64,000 nucleotides of DNA. Source: Steinernema hermaphroditum. Its lineage: Eukaryota > Nematoda > Chromadorea > Rhabditida > Steinernematidae. The notes under the pieces were generated by a model that saw nothing but the letters and a program-made list of their open reading frames with translations, did no database searches and was not told the DNA's origin. Positions 1-11,059 of this stretch are shown here, one piece after another; position 1 is the stretch's first letter; each line of letters begins with the position of its first letter. The DNA is taken from positions 1,636,769-1,700,768 of the forward strand of contig CM059624.1 of NCBI GenBank assembly GCA_030435675.1, read 5' to 3'. Both the position numbers and the translations under genes were made by a program.

Positions 1-1298
1 AGCGGTGTTTGCAACGAAAAGTGGTCGAGTCGACCTCGATATGGTCGAGGGAAGGACACGGTCCCAAGGTAAACACCGCCCTCGAATACTCAAAGAGAAA
101 CGAGGAGCCAGGGACCCCTAGATCAGACCCAGAACAGGCTTAATAGTACTGACCAAAAATCGAGGCCGTAACATTAAAATACCTCCCTAATGAACATGTG
201 TACCTTGTGAATATCATCGATGTTGCTCGTTAATAACCAGATAACTACAGGACAAGAAAATAGATTATTTATGCGGATAATCTGTCGACCTTTCACTAAC
301 GTTCCCGCCTGGGACACCCATGTGGATTGTAGCCATAGTCTCGGTCTCAAAAACGTGGAGGAATTGGCCCATATTATATATTTTTGACGATCCAGGACTT
401 GGTCATTTAGGCAAAAAGCGATACCGCAGTTCATTTGCAGAAAGCACTAACACCCGCTTTTCTCGATTCCTCCATAGATAAGCCATAAGAAGGGCCGAGT
501 ACATCCGTAAACACCTGTCATGGCTATTGAATCGAGTCGCCAAAAGTGAAGAATCCATAGAAAGTGGGTTCGTATATGCAAATCCCTTGTTGACATAAGA
601 TCACGTTTAAGCTATTGACATCAAAGAGTGCATTTAGAAGTGCACAGGATTTTGGAAGATAAGGGAGAGTGCTGTAGGCGCATGCACATATGCCTATTAA
701 TTTTCGCGTTTTCCGGCGTTCACAGACTCATTTATTTAAAGCCTTGTGACTACCAGGTCACGCAACATAACCTGCAAAATTCGCTTGAAATCCATGCGTG
801 CCGACGTCCTTTCAAGATCCATGAAACGAGTTTTTGATATCACATTTAGGCACCGTTTTGTGGAATATTTTTTGTTACGAATTCATTGGGGCACCGTGGG
901 TTCATTTTGAGTATCATAAATGAGCGATTTTGAAAATGATTATGTTTCATTTTGCTACTTTTTCGCGGATTATAGATCACCTTGAAATCTGTATATTAAG
1001 CATGTAATCGTAAGTCACGCAACATTTCCTGCAACAGCCGGATTATTGTGTTCACGCATGCGCCGTTGCTGTGCACCTTGGACTTTGCTTCGGACACAGT
1101 GATGTCATCTTAAAGCCAGTGCCTTTTCGTGAATTCGAAAGTGGGCTCAAGGTAAATTTTCCCAGTCGAACTGCAACTGTTACCCATCTATATACAAAAC
1201 TCGTCCGAAACATATGTACATTCTCTTGTATCAGCTCGCTCAGCTCATTGAGATCTGTCATGCTTCCGTCCACTCAACATTTTCTTGATTTCGTCCTT
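1..1298. other. No recognisable gene
   Basis: I see no gene or RNA in this stretch. The open frames here are under 100 codons, overlap on both strands and lack domains or splice-consistent extensions. Confidence 0.5.
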
Positions 1299-1306
1299 GT
1301 TCTGAG

Positions 1307-1397
1307 CAGAGGTGTCGACTCGAAGAAGCCGGAGCCGGCTCGGATTGCGCAAAGTTGAGTCGAGCCGGGTGGGCAGCCAGTTGCGTTGGCATCTCTG
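1307..1397. mobile_element. Short hAT-type MITE (91 bp)
   Basis: The element begins CAGAGGTGTCGACTCG and ends GGCATCTCTG, imperfect inverted ends of the CAGAGATG type also seen at 47148-47610. It is flanked by GTTCTGAG (1299-1306) and GTTCTGGG (1398-1405), an 8-bp duplication with one mismatch, as expected for hAT. The interior is GC-rich with a CCGGAGCCGG motif shared with the 463-bp element at 47 kb. A second end of the same kind (GACATCTCTG followed by GTTCCGGG) lies near 1480-1500 without a visible partner. Confidence 0.65.
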
Positions 1398-2238
1398 GTT
1401 CTGGGTCTTCCGTTGGTTTTCGTCACGATTGATCTCAACTCCGCTGGGCGTTTCGTCCGTTTCGTGCCGGCTCAGTTGACATCTCTGGTTCCGGGTCGTC
1501 TAAGCAGTCTCGAAACGGCTGGCCTCCACTCTGTCAGGGGCTTCGACCACTTTTCTTCATGATCATTCGCTAGTTTTCTCCATTTTTCTCTGTTTTGCAC
1601 GTCGCGTAGCCAGTCATTAGACCTTCTGTAGATGTAGACGCACTCCGACCATTCGACGTTCGATCTTCCGTCTCGCCATTGTCATCCTAACAGAGCACTC
1701 AGGAACGTGGGCATAACGCCAATGCCCATGGGAGATTATAGATTAAACAGACGAGGTCACAAGCAATGGTCATTCATAGGTCGTCTATTACGTTCAGATT
1801 AACACTTTACATTCCCGTGCTGCAGAGTGACGTGAAGTTCAGACCTACGCTTTTTTCTTAGTTCATTTCGTGCGAGCTGAGTACTACATAAACAGACGTT
1901 TTTATTTTCGTAAGGAGAGTTGAACGAAACTTGAAATGTAGTCCTCATTAAGCATTAATAAACTTGGATGATGATCGGGTACAACCGCTCATTCAGCTCA
2001 TTTCTGAAAGGCAAAAATCGAAGAACCTCGTTTACTGAGGCTCTTTCGAACGCTGACGTTTCGAATATTGGGCAATTAAACCTTTGTATCTCTAAAAACG
2101 TGTTTCATTTGTGTCGGTGACGATCGGGCGGCACCCCTTCAGTCGTGGTAGATTTCGCATCGATAGTTTTCCGATGCAATGCACTATACACTACTCATTG
2201 ATTTAAACGACATGTTGAAGCATTGGAGCATTGCTGAC

Positions 2239-2961
2239 ATGGATTCTGTCCCAGCTGCTTTCGTCGAGAATGTCCTCCAAATCGCCACCAGAGACTATTC
2301 GAAGTCTTTTTTATGTCTCCCCTTCTGGGGACCCGTCTCCGAGGCATATTTCACGGAACCGCAGTACATATATGTTAGTTTGAGCTATTCACTGATGCGT
2401 TCGAATATTTCCATTGCGTTCTATAAAATGGGACGCCCCGAAACGTGCACATTGGAAGAACTTTGCTCAATTCCACGTCCTTTGCTTAAGACGGTTCTTC
2501 TTTATACTGACCGCGAGGGCACTGAGATGGATGGAGGTTATGTCCTGACGAAAGACATCGTGAGAAGATTCACGAGACTATTCTCAAAGGAGATTGTACC
2601 AGTGACCGTTTGGGAGTTTCACTTTCGCACACAGCTCCACGCCTTCCCAGTTTTAGTTCATCTGATTAGGAGGATTCCGCGTGTAACCACTATTGACTGT
2701 GGACCGTTGATGTTCGAGCAGCTGCTCTCTTCTTTTGCAGGAACATTACGAAAAGCGACCATTCATGTAGATCAATACAATGGTGACTATTTGAGTTGCA
2801 TTTTAGGGAAGTTGTATCCACTACGAAGCTTCGTCTTCTTGCAATACGTTTACAGAACGCGTAACAACATCGCCCTGTCCCGTGAATACAGAAAGCAGTA
2901 TAAGGCTTTCTATTTTCAGTGCGAATACCATTCAATCACAGCGAGGCGAATTGCTAATTGA
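2239..2961 (+). CDS. Unrecognised nematode family protein, F-box-associated-like
   Basis: A single-exon frame of about 240 codons. The frame is open from an earlier ATG at 2179, but the ATG at 2239 gives MDSVPAAFVENVL, matching the start MDTVPFIFCDAVV of the gene at 50731, so I prefer it. No catalytic motif, signal peptide or membrane segment is seen. The composition (Leu/Phe/Tyr/Arg-rich, no repeats) resembles the C-terminal part of nematode F-box/FTH-like proteins, which are often lineage-expanded. Function is not assignable: this could be an intact orphan paralogue or a recently decayed one. No TATA box or operon partner was found. Confidence 0.5.
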   Translation: MDSVPAAFVENVLQIATRDYSKSFLCLPFWGPVSEAYFTEPQYIYVSLSYSLMRSNISIAFYKMGRPETCTLEELCSIPRPLLKTVLLYTDREGTEMDGGYVLTKDIVRRFTRLFSKEIVPVTVWEFHFRTQLHAFPVLVHLIRRIPRVTTIDCGPLMFEQLLSSFAGTLRKATIHVDQYNGDYLSCILGKLYPLRSFVFLQYVYRTRNNIALSREYRKQYKAFYFQCEYHSITARRIAN

Positions 2962-3049
2962 TCTCGTTGTCTGCGACGTTTCTTTAAGATAAATTTCTAG
3001 ATTAATTGCCGAGTTCATACCCTGGAATAAACTTTTGAATCATTGTGCC

Positions 3050-3430
3050 AACAACGTCAACGCTCACTCAACTCATCCGAGTGGACGACCCGACCGATCG
3101 CTGGGAATACATAAGAAAGATTTCCGCTTCACTGTTTAACAGAATCGTCCTTGCACTTATAACGCTTTCTCAGTGCTTGCCTACACATCTCCTATTTTCA
3201 GGCATCTTTTGCTGATTTTCCTATTGCCCTACACCACTGAACGGTAGCCTACTCAGAAATTCCGAGGATCCCATTAGTGTACGCGGGCATCAGAGAGGCC
3301 AAGAGCTGATTCCGGATGATGCGCGGATGGCGGAGCACAGCGAGTGAAGGGGATCCAATCGTCGGTTAGGCTGGCGGCACAGACGTCGGATTTTCAGAGA
3401 ATCATCGGCGGCTTCCAGGCGTAGTTTTAA
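3050..3430. repeat. Scrambled, degenerate copy of the SINE-like family
   Basis: Two blocks match the SINE-like insert at 49098-49623. 3050-3110 contains the GTGGACGACCCGACCGATCG segment, and 3280-3360 contains the CATTAGTGTACGCGGGCATC...GAGCTGATTCCGG segment. The blocks are in a different order from that copy, and no target duplication or tail is recognisable, so it is an old rearranged copy. Confidence 0.5.
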
Positions 3431-3699
3431 TGTTACCGACTGAGTTTATGATATCCCCCCACCCCCACCTTTTGTACACCGCGCACAAGCAACGAACGCT
3501 AACAATAGAACATCTTTACACTTAAGAATCTGATAAATATGTGGTGTAAAAATGTAATAGATTAGTCGCACTCGATTAAGGATTCCTGTCAAGGTCTGGA
3601 ACAGCCCCTTCTGTGGAATCGGATCGGCCTGACTGCTGCGTGCTTTGGGAGTCGCTGCGTCGAAAAATGGCGAATCCGCTTTGGAACAGCTTCCGGACA

Positions 3700-4310
3700 T
3701 CACTATCAGAGTCGATTTTCGCTGAAAAGGGGCGATTATCCATCGATAGTCCAGGTCAAACATACTAAGCTTCGCCTGTTCCTGCATGGTGGCCGCACCA
3801 GGCGGATCAAGAAGAATTTCTCGGGCCTTCAGGGAGAAGCCTCGGTGTGGGGGAGTTGGCTGGGAGGACATGATGATGTTCGCCTAGCGGAGATCCACTG
3901 GAATGAGGAAGAATGCTGGCGAAGATCCGATTAATACGCGCGGCAAGCGCCTCCCATGTATGTAGTCGAATGTACCTAACGATAATAACAACGTAAGGAG
4001 CCTTTGTACGTCTTCTCCTGTAATTATAATGTTCCTCTTCATTAGACCCATTGTTGTGGCGCCTTTCTTTTCAAACAATTCGTCTTCATACAGATCAACA
4101 TCAGTATGCAGGGTCCAGCTCCTGTGGAACATATTGATATACATAATAGAAAACAAGAAAGATTTTCCGTCAAAACAGACTCCCCCACACCGAGGCTTCT
4201 TCCTGAAGGCCCAGAGATTCTTCTTGATCCGCCTGGTGCGGCCACTATGCAGAAACAGACGAAGCGGTGCGTTTTTCGTTTAAGCAAAAATCGACTCCAG
4301 ATTCAAGAAC
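3700..4310. repeat. Foldback repeat with ~130-bp arms
   Basis: The left arm, about 3750-3860, and the right arm, about 4175-4300, are inverted copies sharing TGGTGCGGCCAC-type and CCTCGGTGTGGGGGAGT-type blocks. The ~320-bp spacer has no gene. Ends are too degraded to place a target duplication. The paired open frames on the two strands at the arms are consequences of the palindrome. Confidence 0.55.
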
Positions 4311-4654
4311 TCACAAGAGAACCTTCTCAAGTAAGGGAGCCATATAGACTGACTTGTGATGGAGTGGTTAGAGTGAGTTAGGGCGTCGAAGGCGCATAAA
4401 CTTCTCTTCCCGCAATCAGATTATCCATCTAAAAAAGAACCACGAAATTAAGAAAAATCTGAATTCAATACTGGTGTATTCAAATCTCGAGTGAAGTCTG
4501 CGGCCATGCAGTCGAATGGTAGCAGCCGCTGCCAGCATTTTGCATTATTGGGCTCGAAATTTCCTAGATTTGTAGTTTGTGCTATGATAATGCTACGGTA
4601 GTACGTTCTAAACGGTCAGAAAAGAACGAAACGCCTACAGGGAATAGAGAAAAC

Positions 4655-4735
4655 CATCGCCTCCTCGGGGATTCGAACCCGACCCATAAAACTGGCGGCC
4701 AAAATCGCTACCTCTTGGCTATTGGGACATCTTAG
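4655..4735 (-). other. tRNA-like pol III-type sequence, probably SINE or TIR derived
   Basis: Read on the minus strand there is a D-arm-like box (AGCCAAGAGGTAGCG) and a perfect B-box-like GGGTTCGAATCCCC about 40 nt later. I cannot close an acceptor stem, so a functional tRNA is unlikely. The pattern resembles the tRNA-like cores inside the inverted repeats at 19346-19420 and 26298-26372. Confidence 0.4.
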
Positions 4736-4739
4736 TCAC

Positions 4740-6538
4740 CCAATTTCATATGGCTTAGGTGCATAATCTGATCTGATTTGAGTTTATGCGCGGCTTACCA
4801 GTCTCCTCCACTCTACTCCAATCGGTACTTGGGAAAGTTACCGTGCCAGTTAACCACAACCAGTAGAACGGGCTCATTTCTTGATACATCCTGGTACGCA
4901 TCTAGCTTTTCCGACCATAATGTATGTATGGTGTATAACATGTAGGACATCGGGTCATTGTTAATGACCTGTCTTTATGCCACTTGTCTTCACAAAAAGT
5001 GCTTTCAAAATGAATCACTGGTTATTGTTGAGCTGAAGAATTGTGGGTTCGAATGTTCATCTATGGTCACCTATTTTGTGATGGGGAGAGGAGCTTCAAT
5101 TTCACACAATTGTACTAGCAGTACACTGGTTAAGGTAGCATCACCTGTTAAACAAATTTTGATCAAAAAGGAGATCTTAATTCCAGTTGAGAGAGTGGAA
5201 GTTGACAGTCGGCATGATCAAAGTTTGTATCGCCCAACCAAATCAGTGATTTATCGCTATCATAATCTATGCTCGTTGGAGCAATACTAGTTTACTTCGG
5301 ATCAAATAACCGACCATGTATCAAGTTTCGTTTTCATGTTTTTTGTCGTGTTTTTAAGGGGTAAGCAACAGAACGTTTTGTGCTCTGTGTCATACCGAAG
5401 AACTAGCAAGAATGGAGCCCGGGTTCAATTTCCGGCCAATGGAATTGGAAAATCGTTTTTGAAAGTATAGAATGATATCTTAACAACCGCGCATCTTATT
5501 AACAGTGACTATCGATTGTTTAGCTGTAGCGTGCTCGCTGGAAGCCCGGGTTCAACTCCTGGTCGATGCACCAATCTGACAACTGGACGCCCGCTAATTT
5601 ACTTACAAAGGGAACAGCTTTATAGTAAAGAGATAAAAGCGAAAAGCAATGGACATGAGTCGACAATCTGAATGCTATCGGTCACTTCCACTATGCTTAT
5701 GGCGCCGCCTGGCCTCCTTCTTCTTCATTACAGATTTACGGGTGAAAAGGATACGATCAGGCTAAGATCGACACGAAACAAGGGGGTAAGGGGAAACGGA
5801 AATAGATACAGCAATCGTCATGGCAAAACGTTCGAATGGTAATTATTAAAAAACTTCTGAGAGACACCAGACAATAAAGCTTAAAACCAATACGATCACG
5901 CGCCACTATTTGATGTTCAGAATGATTTTTACCTGGAATATTTAGACCCATAGCTCCTAGCCACCTCAAATCTGTATTCAGTTTTCGGCATTTTAGCGAT
6001 TAGCCTTGAAGATCTTGATAGAGCATTGCATAAAGTGAGGTTCTTTGAAAATTCTGAGTATGCGTACCAACGATGAAGTTCAACCAAAATGCACCGAAAT
6101 CTCATAAATAAAATACAAATTCTGTTAGGCTCTAAATATCAAATATACCATAAAGAGAACTTTCGATTTCTGGTTTTCGATAACACATTTTTGAGAGTTT
6201 TCTCATACCCCCACCGACCGCATTGATTCGTTCGGCTCTACGTCGTACTCTTTCAAACACCTCCAGGTGATTAGGCTTCCAGAGTTATGAGTTGGCGCTT
6301 GATGTCCCCGTCTGCACCTCATCAATTTCCACCATTTGAGAAGTGTTTTTGCCTCCAGCCACCCCCAGCTTGTCATTGGAGATAAACGACGGCAAAAAAC
6401 TGAAGAGCAGTTGCCGCGCTCGCGTCACGCTCGCCCAGTTGCGAAAGGCAGGTGTTGGCGGTTGGTCGAAAATCAGCCAAATTCTTGCATTCCTTCAACA
6501 GAATTCCTCTTGTCATGTCCATATTCTGCTGCTTTCAG
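4740..6538. other. Intergenic, no supported gene
   Basis: Only short open frames are present. Two B-box-like motifs (GGGTTCAATTTCC near 5411, GGGTTCAACTCC near 5551) suggest decayed tRNA-derived repeats. The last part, just before 6539, ends in CTGCTTTCAG, a good acceptor that precedes the TWK start codon. Confidence 0.4.
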
Positions 6539-9500
6539 ATGAACCGTCAGCCTAATCGTCGGATCACTTTTCAGTGCTCCCTTCTACTTCTCGTTTTCAT
6601 ATACGCATTCGTAGGTGGCCTTGTTTTCGACCATCTGGAAGCAAATGCTCTCGAACGGCACAAGAAGGATCAGCTCCGCGAAAAAACAAATTGTGTTTCA
6701 ATGGTACATTTATCATCTTGTTCCGGTTGCTTATCTCGTCCGTCAGGTCCTCAATTCTACACAAAAAGACGACATTGTCGATCGTATTGTCCAATGTTGG
6801 GCAGCGGAGAAGGACGAACGGTCAGAGTGGGGTTACATGACCGCGTGGCTATACGGATTCGGTATATGCACTACTCTAGGTATTCATATTGATGCTTTAA
6901 TGATTACGGTCGGCCTTTAGGCTACAACAGAATAGCTCCAATTACAACAAAGGGTCGATTATTCTGCATCGTCTATGGAGTTGTTGGAATTCCCATGACT
7001 ATGATAATCATCGCCAACGTCGGCCAGTACTTGAAGAAGTTCATAGGGAACTGTCGGAAGAAGGTACCTTATAATTTTACCGTTATAATATAAATTATCC
7101 TTCAATATTAGTTCGTATGATTTGACACAGAACCGTTTCAACCGTTTGGGATTTGGACCGTCCCTGTATGCGATTGTGTCCGTCCCCTTGCTTTGGATTG
7201 CACCCCGTTTTTGAGGATTTAAGCTAGGGTTGGCAACCGAGTCAGTTCGAGTCAGTCGAAATAGGCTTATACGAAATAGGCTGATTCCAGCTTTCTGCAC
7301 AAAAAATTGACGGTAAAAGATTGACACTCGACCTGACTCGAAAAGTGACTCGAGCCTTTTCGAGCCGAGTCGGTTCGAGTCAGGCCGACTTTTGGTGTCA
7401 ATTTTCTTTTGTCAACCCGCTCCTGGTCAAGAACTACAGGCCGATATCGCTGCTCTCCGTCATCTACAAACTATTGACGAAGGTCTTAGTGAAACGGATT
7501 GAGCTTACGTTGGACGCCTCGCAACCAGCCGAGCAAGCCGGTTTCCGGAAAGAATACTCCACCGTCGACCATCTGCACGCCATCAATGAACTGCTGGAGA
7601 AGACACGAGAGTACCGGATGCCGTTATTCGTCGCCTTCGTTGACTTCGAGAAGGCATTCGACTCCGTAGAAGTAAACGCAGTCTGGAAGGCAGCTGTACG
7701 ACAAGGAGTTCCAGTTCAAATCGTCAACTTACTGCAGAACATTTACTCGCAGGCCTCGTCCCACATTCGCCTTGGAGAAGAACGAGTGCCAATCAACATC
7801 CAGCGAGGAGTTCGGCAAGGCGATACGATCAGTCCGAAGCTCTTCACGGCAGTGCTTCAAGAAGTCTTCCGCGAGCTGGACTGGACGGAACTCGGTGTCA
7901 ACATCAGCGGACAGAAGCTTTCCAACCTGCGTTTCGCAGATGACATCGCAGTGATCGCATCTTCTGAAGATGAACTACAACAAATGATGAACGAACTGAG
8001 AGAAGTAGCGTACAAAAGCGGACTGAAGATCAACAGCGGAAAAACGAAGATTCTTGCGACGGAAGAAGCGACGATCGAGCTAGATGGTGAAGACCTGGAG
8101 CAAGTTGAAGCCTTCGTCTACCTTGGACAAGAAATCAGACTTACCAGAGATCACAGCAAGGAGATCAGCCGCAGAATCCGAAGCGGATGGAACGTGTTTC
8201 GCAAGTATCAACAACTGCTGACGTCGCAATCCGTACAGATGAAATGGAAGAGACGCCTCTTCGACCAATGTATCCTCCCTGCGCTGCTGTACGCATCTGA
8301 AACGTGGGCGTTAACGAAGACCGCGAAGAAGAAGCTCGCCACGGCACAGCGCAGGATGGAGAGAAGGATGATCGGCGTCAGATTGCTGGACAAGAAAACG
8401 AACGAGTGGCTGAGAGGCGTGACGAAGCTGAAAGACGTTGTAGAAACGGCTACGCGTCGAAAGTGGACTTACGGATGGCGACTCGCGAACGATGAAACCG
8501 AGAAGTGGTCGCAGAAGATTGAATCGTGGAGACCACACACGACCCGACCGCACGGGAGACCGCGACGACGATGGCGTGACGACTTCTGCAAGACGCTCCA
8601 GACGACCAATTGGAGACGAAACGCGCGACGAGTCTGCAGACAGGATTGGTGTGATATTGGGGTGCGACATTGTGAAGCAATATGAGATCGCAAAATAAAT
8701 CTCAAAAGAATTTCGTGCGATCCCGGGCTAGAGATCTTTTGCCGATATTACAATGAGAAAGCTGGAATCAACCTTAATAAATTTAAATGATCGGCCGCCT
8801 ATTTCCACTGACTCAAACTGACTCGGTTACGAACCCTAATTTGAGCCGTCCCCTCGAGAGTTCAACCGATTTCAACCCTGGTCTGGACCGTTCCCTCTGG
8901 AATTAGCCGGGATTTCAACCGTTGAATGTCATTCTCTATGCGTGGTTAAGGATCAATGCGGCTTTCCTGAACGTGCTTAGAGGGCGGCACCAATACAGAC
9001 AGACTCTGAAGAAGGCAATGACGACGGTCAACAACCAGTTGCGGAAGAGTACGGGTGTGGAAGGCTCAGAAGACAGCGAAGAAGAACAGTTGTCGTCGAC
9101 ACGTGGAGAGCTTGTTCCGCTATGTCCAGTTCATTCCATGGTTCAGATCCCAGGGGAACGACCATAATCCCAGCTCATTCCTGAGGGGAGGATTCAAATC
9201 TCTGAATGTACCGTTAGATCAAGGGGGAAGGTTGAGTCGGCTTTGTGCTCCTTTCGCTATTTGGGAATGAGTTGAAACATACTGGTTTCAGGTCGAAATC
9301 TACAGATCTCGCCGCAGAGAATCGAAGATAGAGGAAGGGCAAGTAGACGACGTCCAGGATGCGTCGATCGAATACGTGTCTATCGCTCTGCTCCTCGTTT
9401 TCTTCGCATATATCGCTTTAGGTGCCTGGCTGTTGCCTCTGCTGAACGGACAAGTGAGATAACTGCCATTACAGCTTAAGTGCTTTCATGAATTAGCTTG

Positions 9501-11059
9501 AGATTGACTTCGTCAACGGCCTCTACTACAACTTCCTGTGCTTGACGGCTATGGACTTCGGCCAACTTGTGCCTCAAAGGTGGCCACTGCTCATGGTTTT
9601 TTTATGTTTTTGGTTTTTAGAGTCGCCTTCCTGCCGATCACTTTCCTCTACGTTTGTCTCGGCTTGGCTATAACCACGATTGCCATCGGTAAAATTGACT
9701 ATGCTTTGTCGCTTATGAGCTAATTGTGTGCAGAGGTCGGATCGGAATACATGAGGAAACTGCATTATTTTGGACAACGAGTAAAGAACGTGGCGACGAC
9801 AAAGATCTGGTTTGGAAGTAAACATCTCAAAGTCAAGGAGCTGCTGCATGCTGTTGGCCGGAAGTGCAATGTGGAACCGCATGTAATAGATGGACTCGAC
9901 CTGGACAACGTCGTTGAGAGGGCCATCGCCTTTAATGTGAGGATTTTTAAATTTCTGTCATGAAAAAAGGAAGAAAATTACGTTCGTTATCCCCTTAGAA
10001 ACAACTAGCTGTCAGAGTTTTACCTCGCCAGGTTCGATTTTTTAAATACTGGCAGAGCAATGTTTAGATTTTACGAGTTCGTAGCAATATTTGCTGTTTA
10101 CTCTCCTGTCCTGAACTGCACTTTCGATTGTTTATCTTATGTCATAAATTACGCCGCCTCGTTGTTTTCTTATTGATCAGCTAAAGTGTTTCTGGTCTCT
10201 TAGGAAGTAAGGCATTGCAGAACAGCGAAAAGGTGTGAAAAAGCTACTCTGTTTTATTCGGGATGTGGTCATCAACTCTTTCGAAAGTTTACACATAATT
10301 GCCTAGGAAGGACGAAATCCCCCTGAGGACACAAACGACGTCTGTCCATCTCAAGAACCGCAGCACAAGTCTTCGTCGGCAAAACATTGCCAAACTAGAC
10401 CACTACCGACTCCCCCTCGTGAACCGTCTCCTCCCAGAAAACCGTCAGAAATTCTAGAAAATCAGACCAAAAAATTGAGTATCAAGCAAGCCATTCTTCG
10501 GACACTATCCAATAGCACCGTGCCTGAAGAGGAACTTGTGGATCTGGTACTTACAACGGGCCCGATTCTCTCGATATACACCATGTTGTAGCGGTTCAAC
10601 GAAAACAAACTGGTCCCACTCGCTGAGTCAGAAGCTCCCTTGGAAGAGCAGGACTGCATCGAGCCGATAGTTGTGACTGATGAGTCTCTAGTGCAGATAG
10701 AGGAGCCTACTGAAGTGCAAATGTCCATTCCTGTGGTTCTACTGGATCAGCCAAAGCAAGAAGCTTGTAAGTTAATGGAGCCGCCCAAACAAGAAAACCA
10801 AAAACTGGCTCCTCAGCGATCAAGAGCCCGATCTCATAGTCCGTTCACAAATGACGAAGGTACCCGAATTTTCTTATTTCACAGCTAATTAGTAGTGTAA
10901 TGTTTAGTTTCTTCTGCCGAAATCGAAGAACAGAGGAACATAGGTGCTCGGAATTCGATACGTCCGGGCGACGGACTTGGTCGACCAAGGGGGCGATCCA
11001 TCTTGAATAGCCCCAGTTTCGCTTTCTTCGAGCGTCAACAGACTCCGACCAAGAAATAA
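6539..11059 (+). CDS. TWK-type two-pore-domain potassium channel
   Basis: A plasma-membrane K+ leak channel of the nematode TWK class. Exons I can place: 6539-6703, 6747-6879, 6921-7063, 9292-9453, 9497-9579, 9621-9688, 9734-9936, 10307-10546, 10592-10859 and 10908-11059. Their lengths sum to a whole number of codons (538 aa). Order: TM1 (LLLLVFIYAFVGGLVF), pore 1 (TTLGYNRIAP), TM2 (CIVYGVVGIPMTMIII), TM3 (ALLLVFFAYIALGAW), pore 2 (LTAMDFGQLVP), TM4 (VCLGLAITTIAI), then a long polar, Pro/Glu-rich tail. An extra cytoplasmic-loop exon near 8950-9085 is possible but I could not fix its phase. Both filters deviate from T-x-G-Y/F-G. TTTCAG lies directly before ATG, so trans-splicing or an upstream exon is possible. 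AATAAA lies at 11100. Resolved introns are 41-48 bp, apart from one of 370 bp and the ~2.2-kb third intron enlarged by insertions. Confidence 0.85.
7225..8838. mobile_element. hAT-like non-autonomous element inside a TWK intron
   Basis: Ends are TAGGGTTGGCAACCGAGTC and, inverted on the right, TAGGGTTCGTAACCGAGTC. The match continues for about 70 bp, including GGAAATAGGC-type and GATTCCAGCTTTCT blocks. Flanks ATTTAAGC (7217-7224) and ATTTGAGC (8839-8846) agree in 7 of 8 bases, the expected hAT duplication. The interior is taken up by an RTE-type reverse transcriptase fragment, so the element is composite. It encodes no transposase. Confidence 0.7.
7400..8685 (+). pseudogene. RTE-clade LINE reverse transcriptase, 5'-truncated
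   Basis: The open frame starts at 7321, but retroelement homology begins about 7420 with NYRPISLLSVIYKLLTK. Recognisable RT blocks follow: FVDFEKAFDSV, the RGVRQGDTISPKLFT block, and the catalytic FADDIAV box. The RTE-like C-terminal tail contains CILPALLYASETWALT and HGRPRRRWRDDF. The N-terminal endonuclease is missing, typical of incomplete reverse transcription. The frame is uninterrupted for about 420 codons, so the insertion is young. It sits inside the hAT-like element 7225-8838 within a TWK intron and has the same orientation as the host gene. No clean target duplication was found. Confidence 0.85.

Noticed and set aside
4958..5290. 110-codon open frame
   Set aside because: No recognisable content, no splice or promoter support.
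5390..5580. Two B-box-like GGGTTCAA motifs as tRNA genes
   Set aside because: No acceptor stem, anticodon arm or A box at the right distance.
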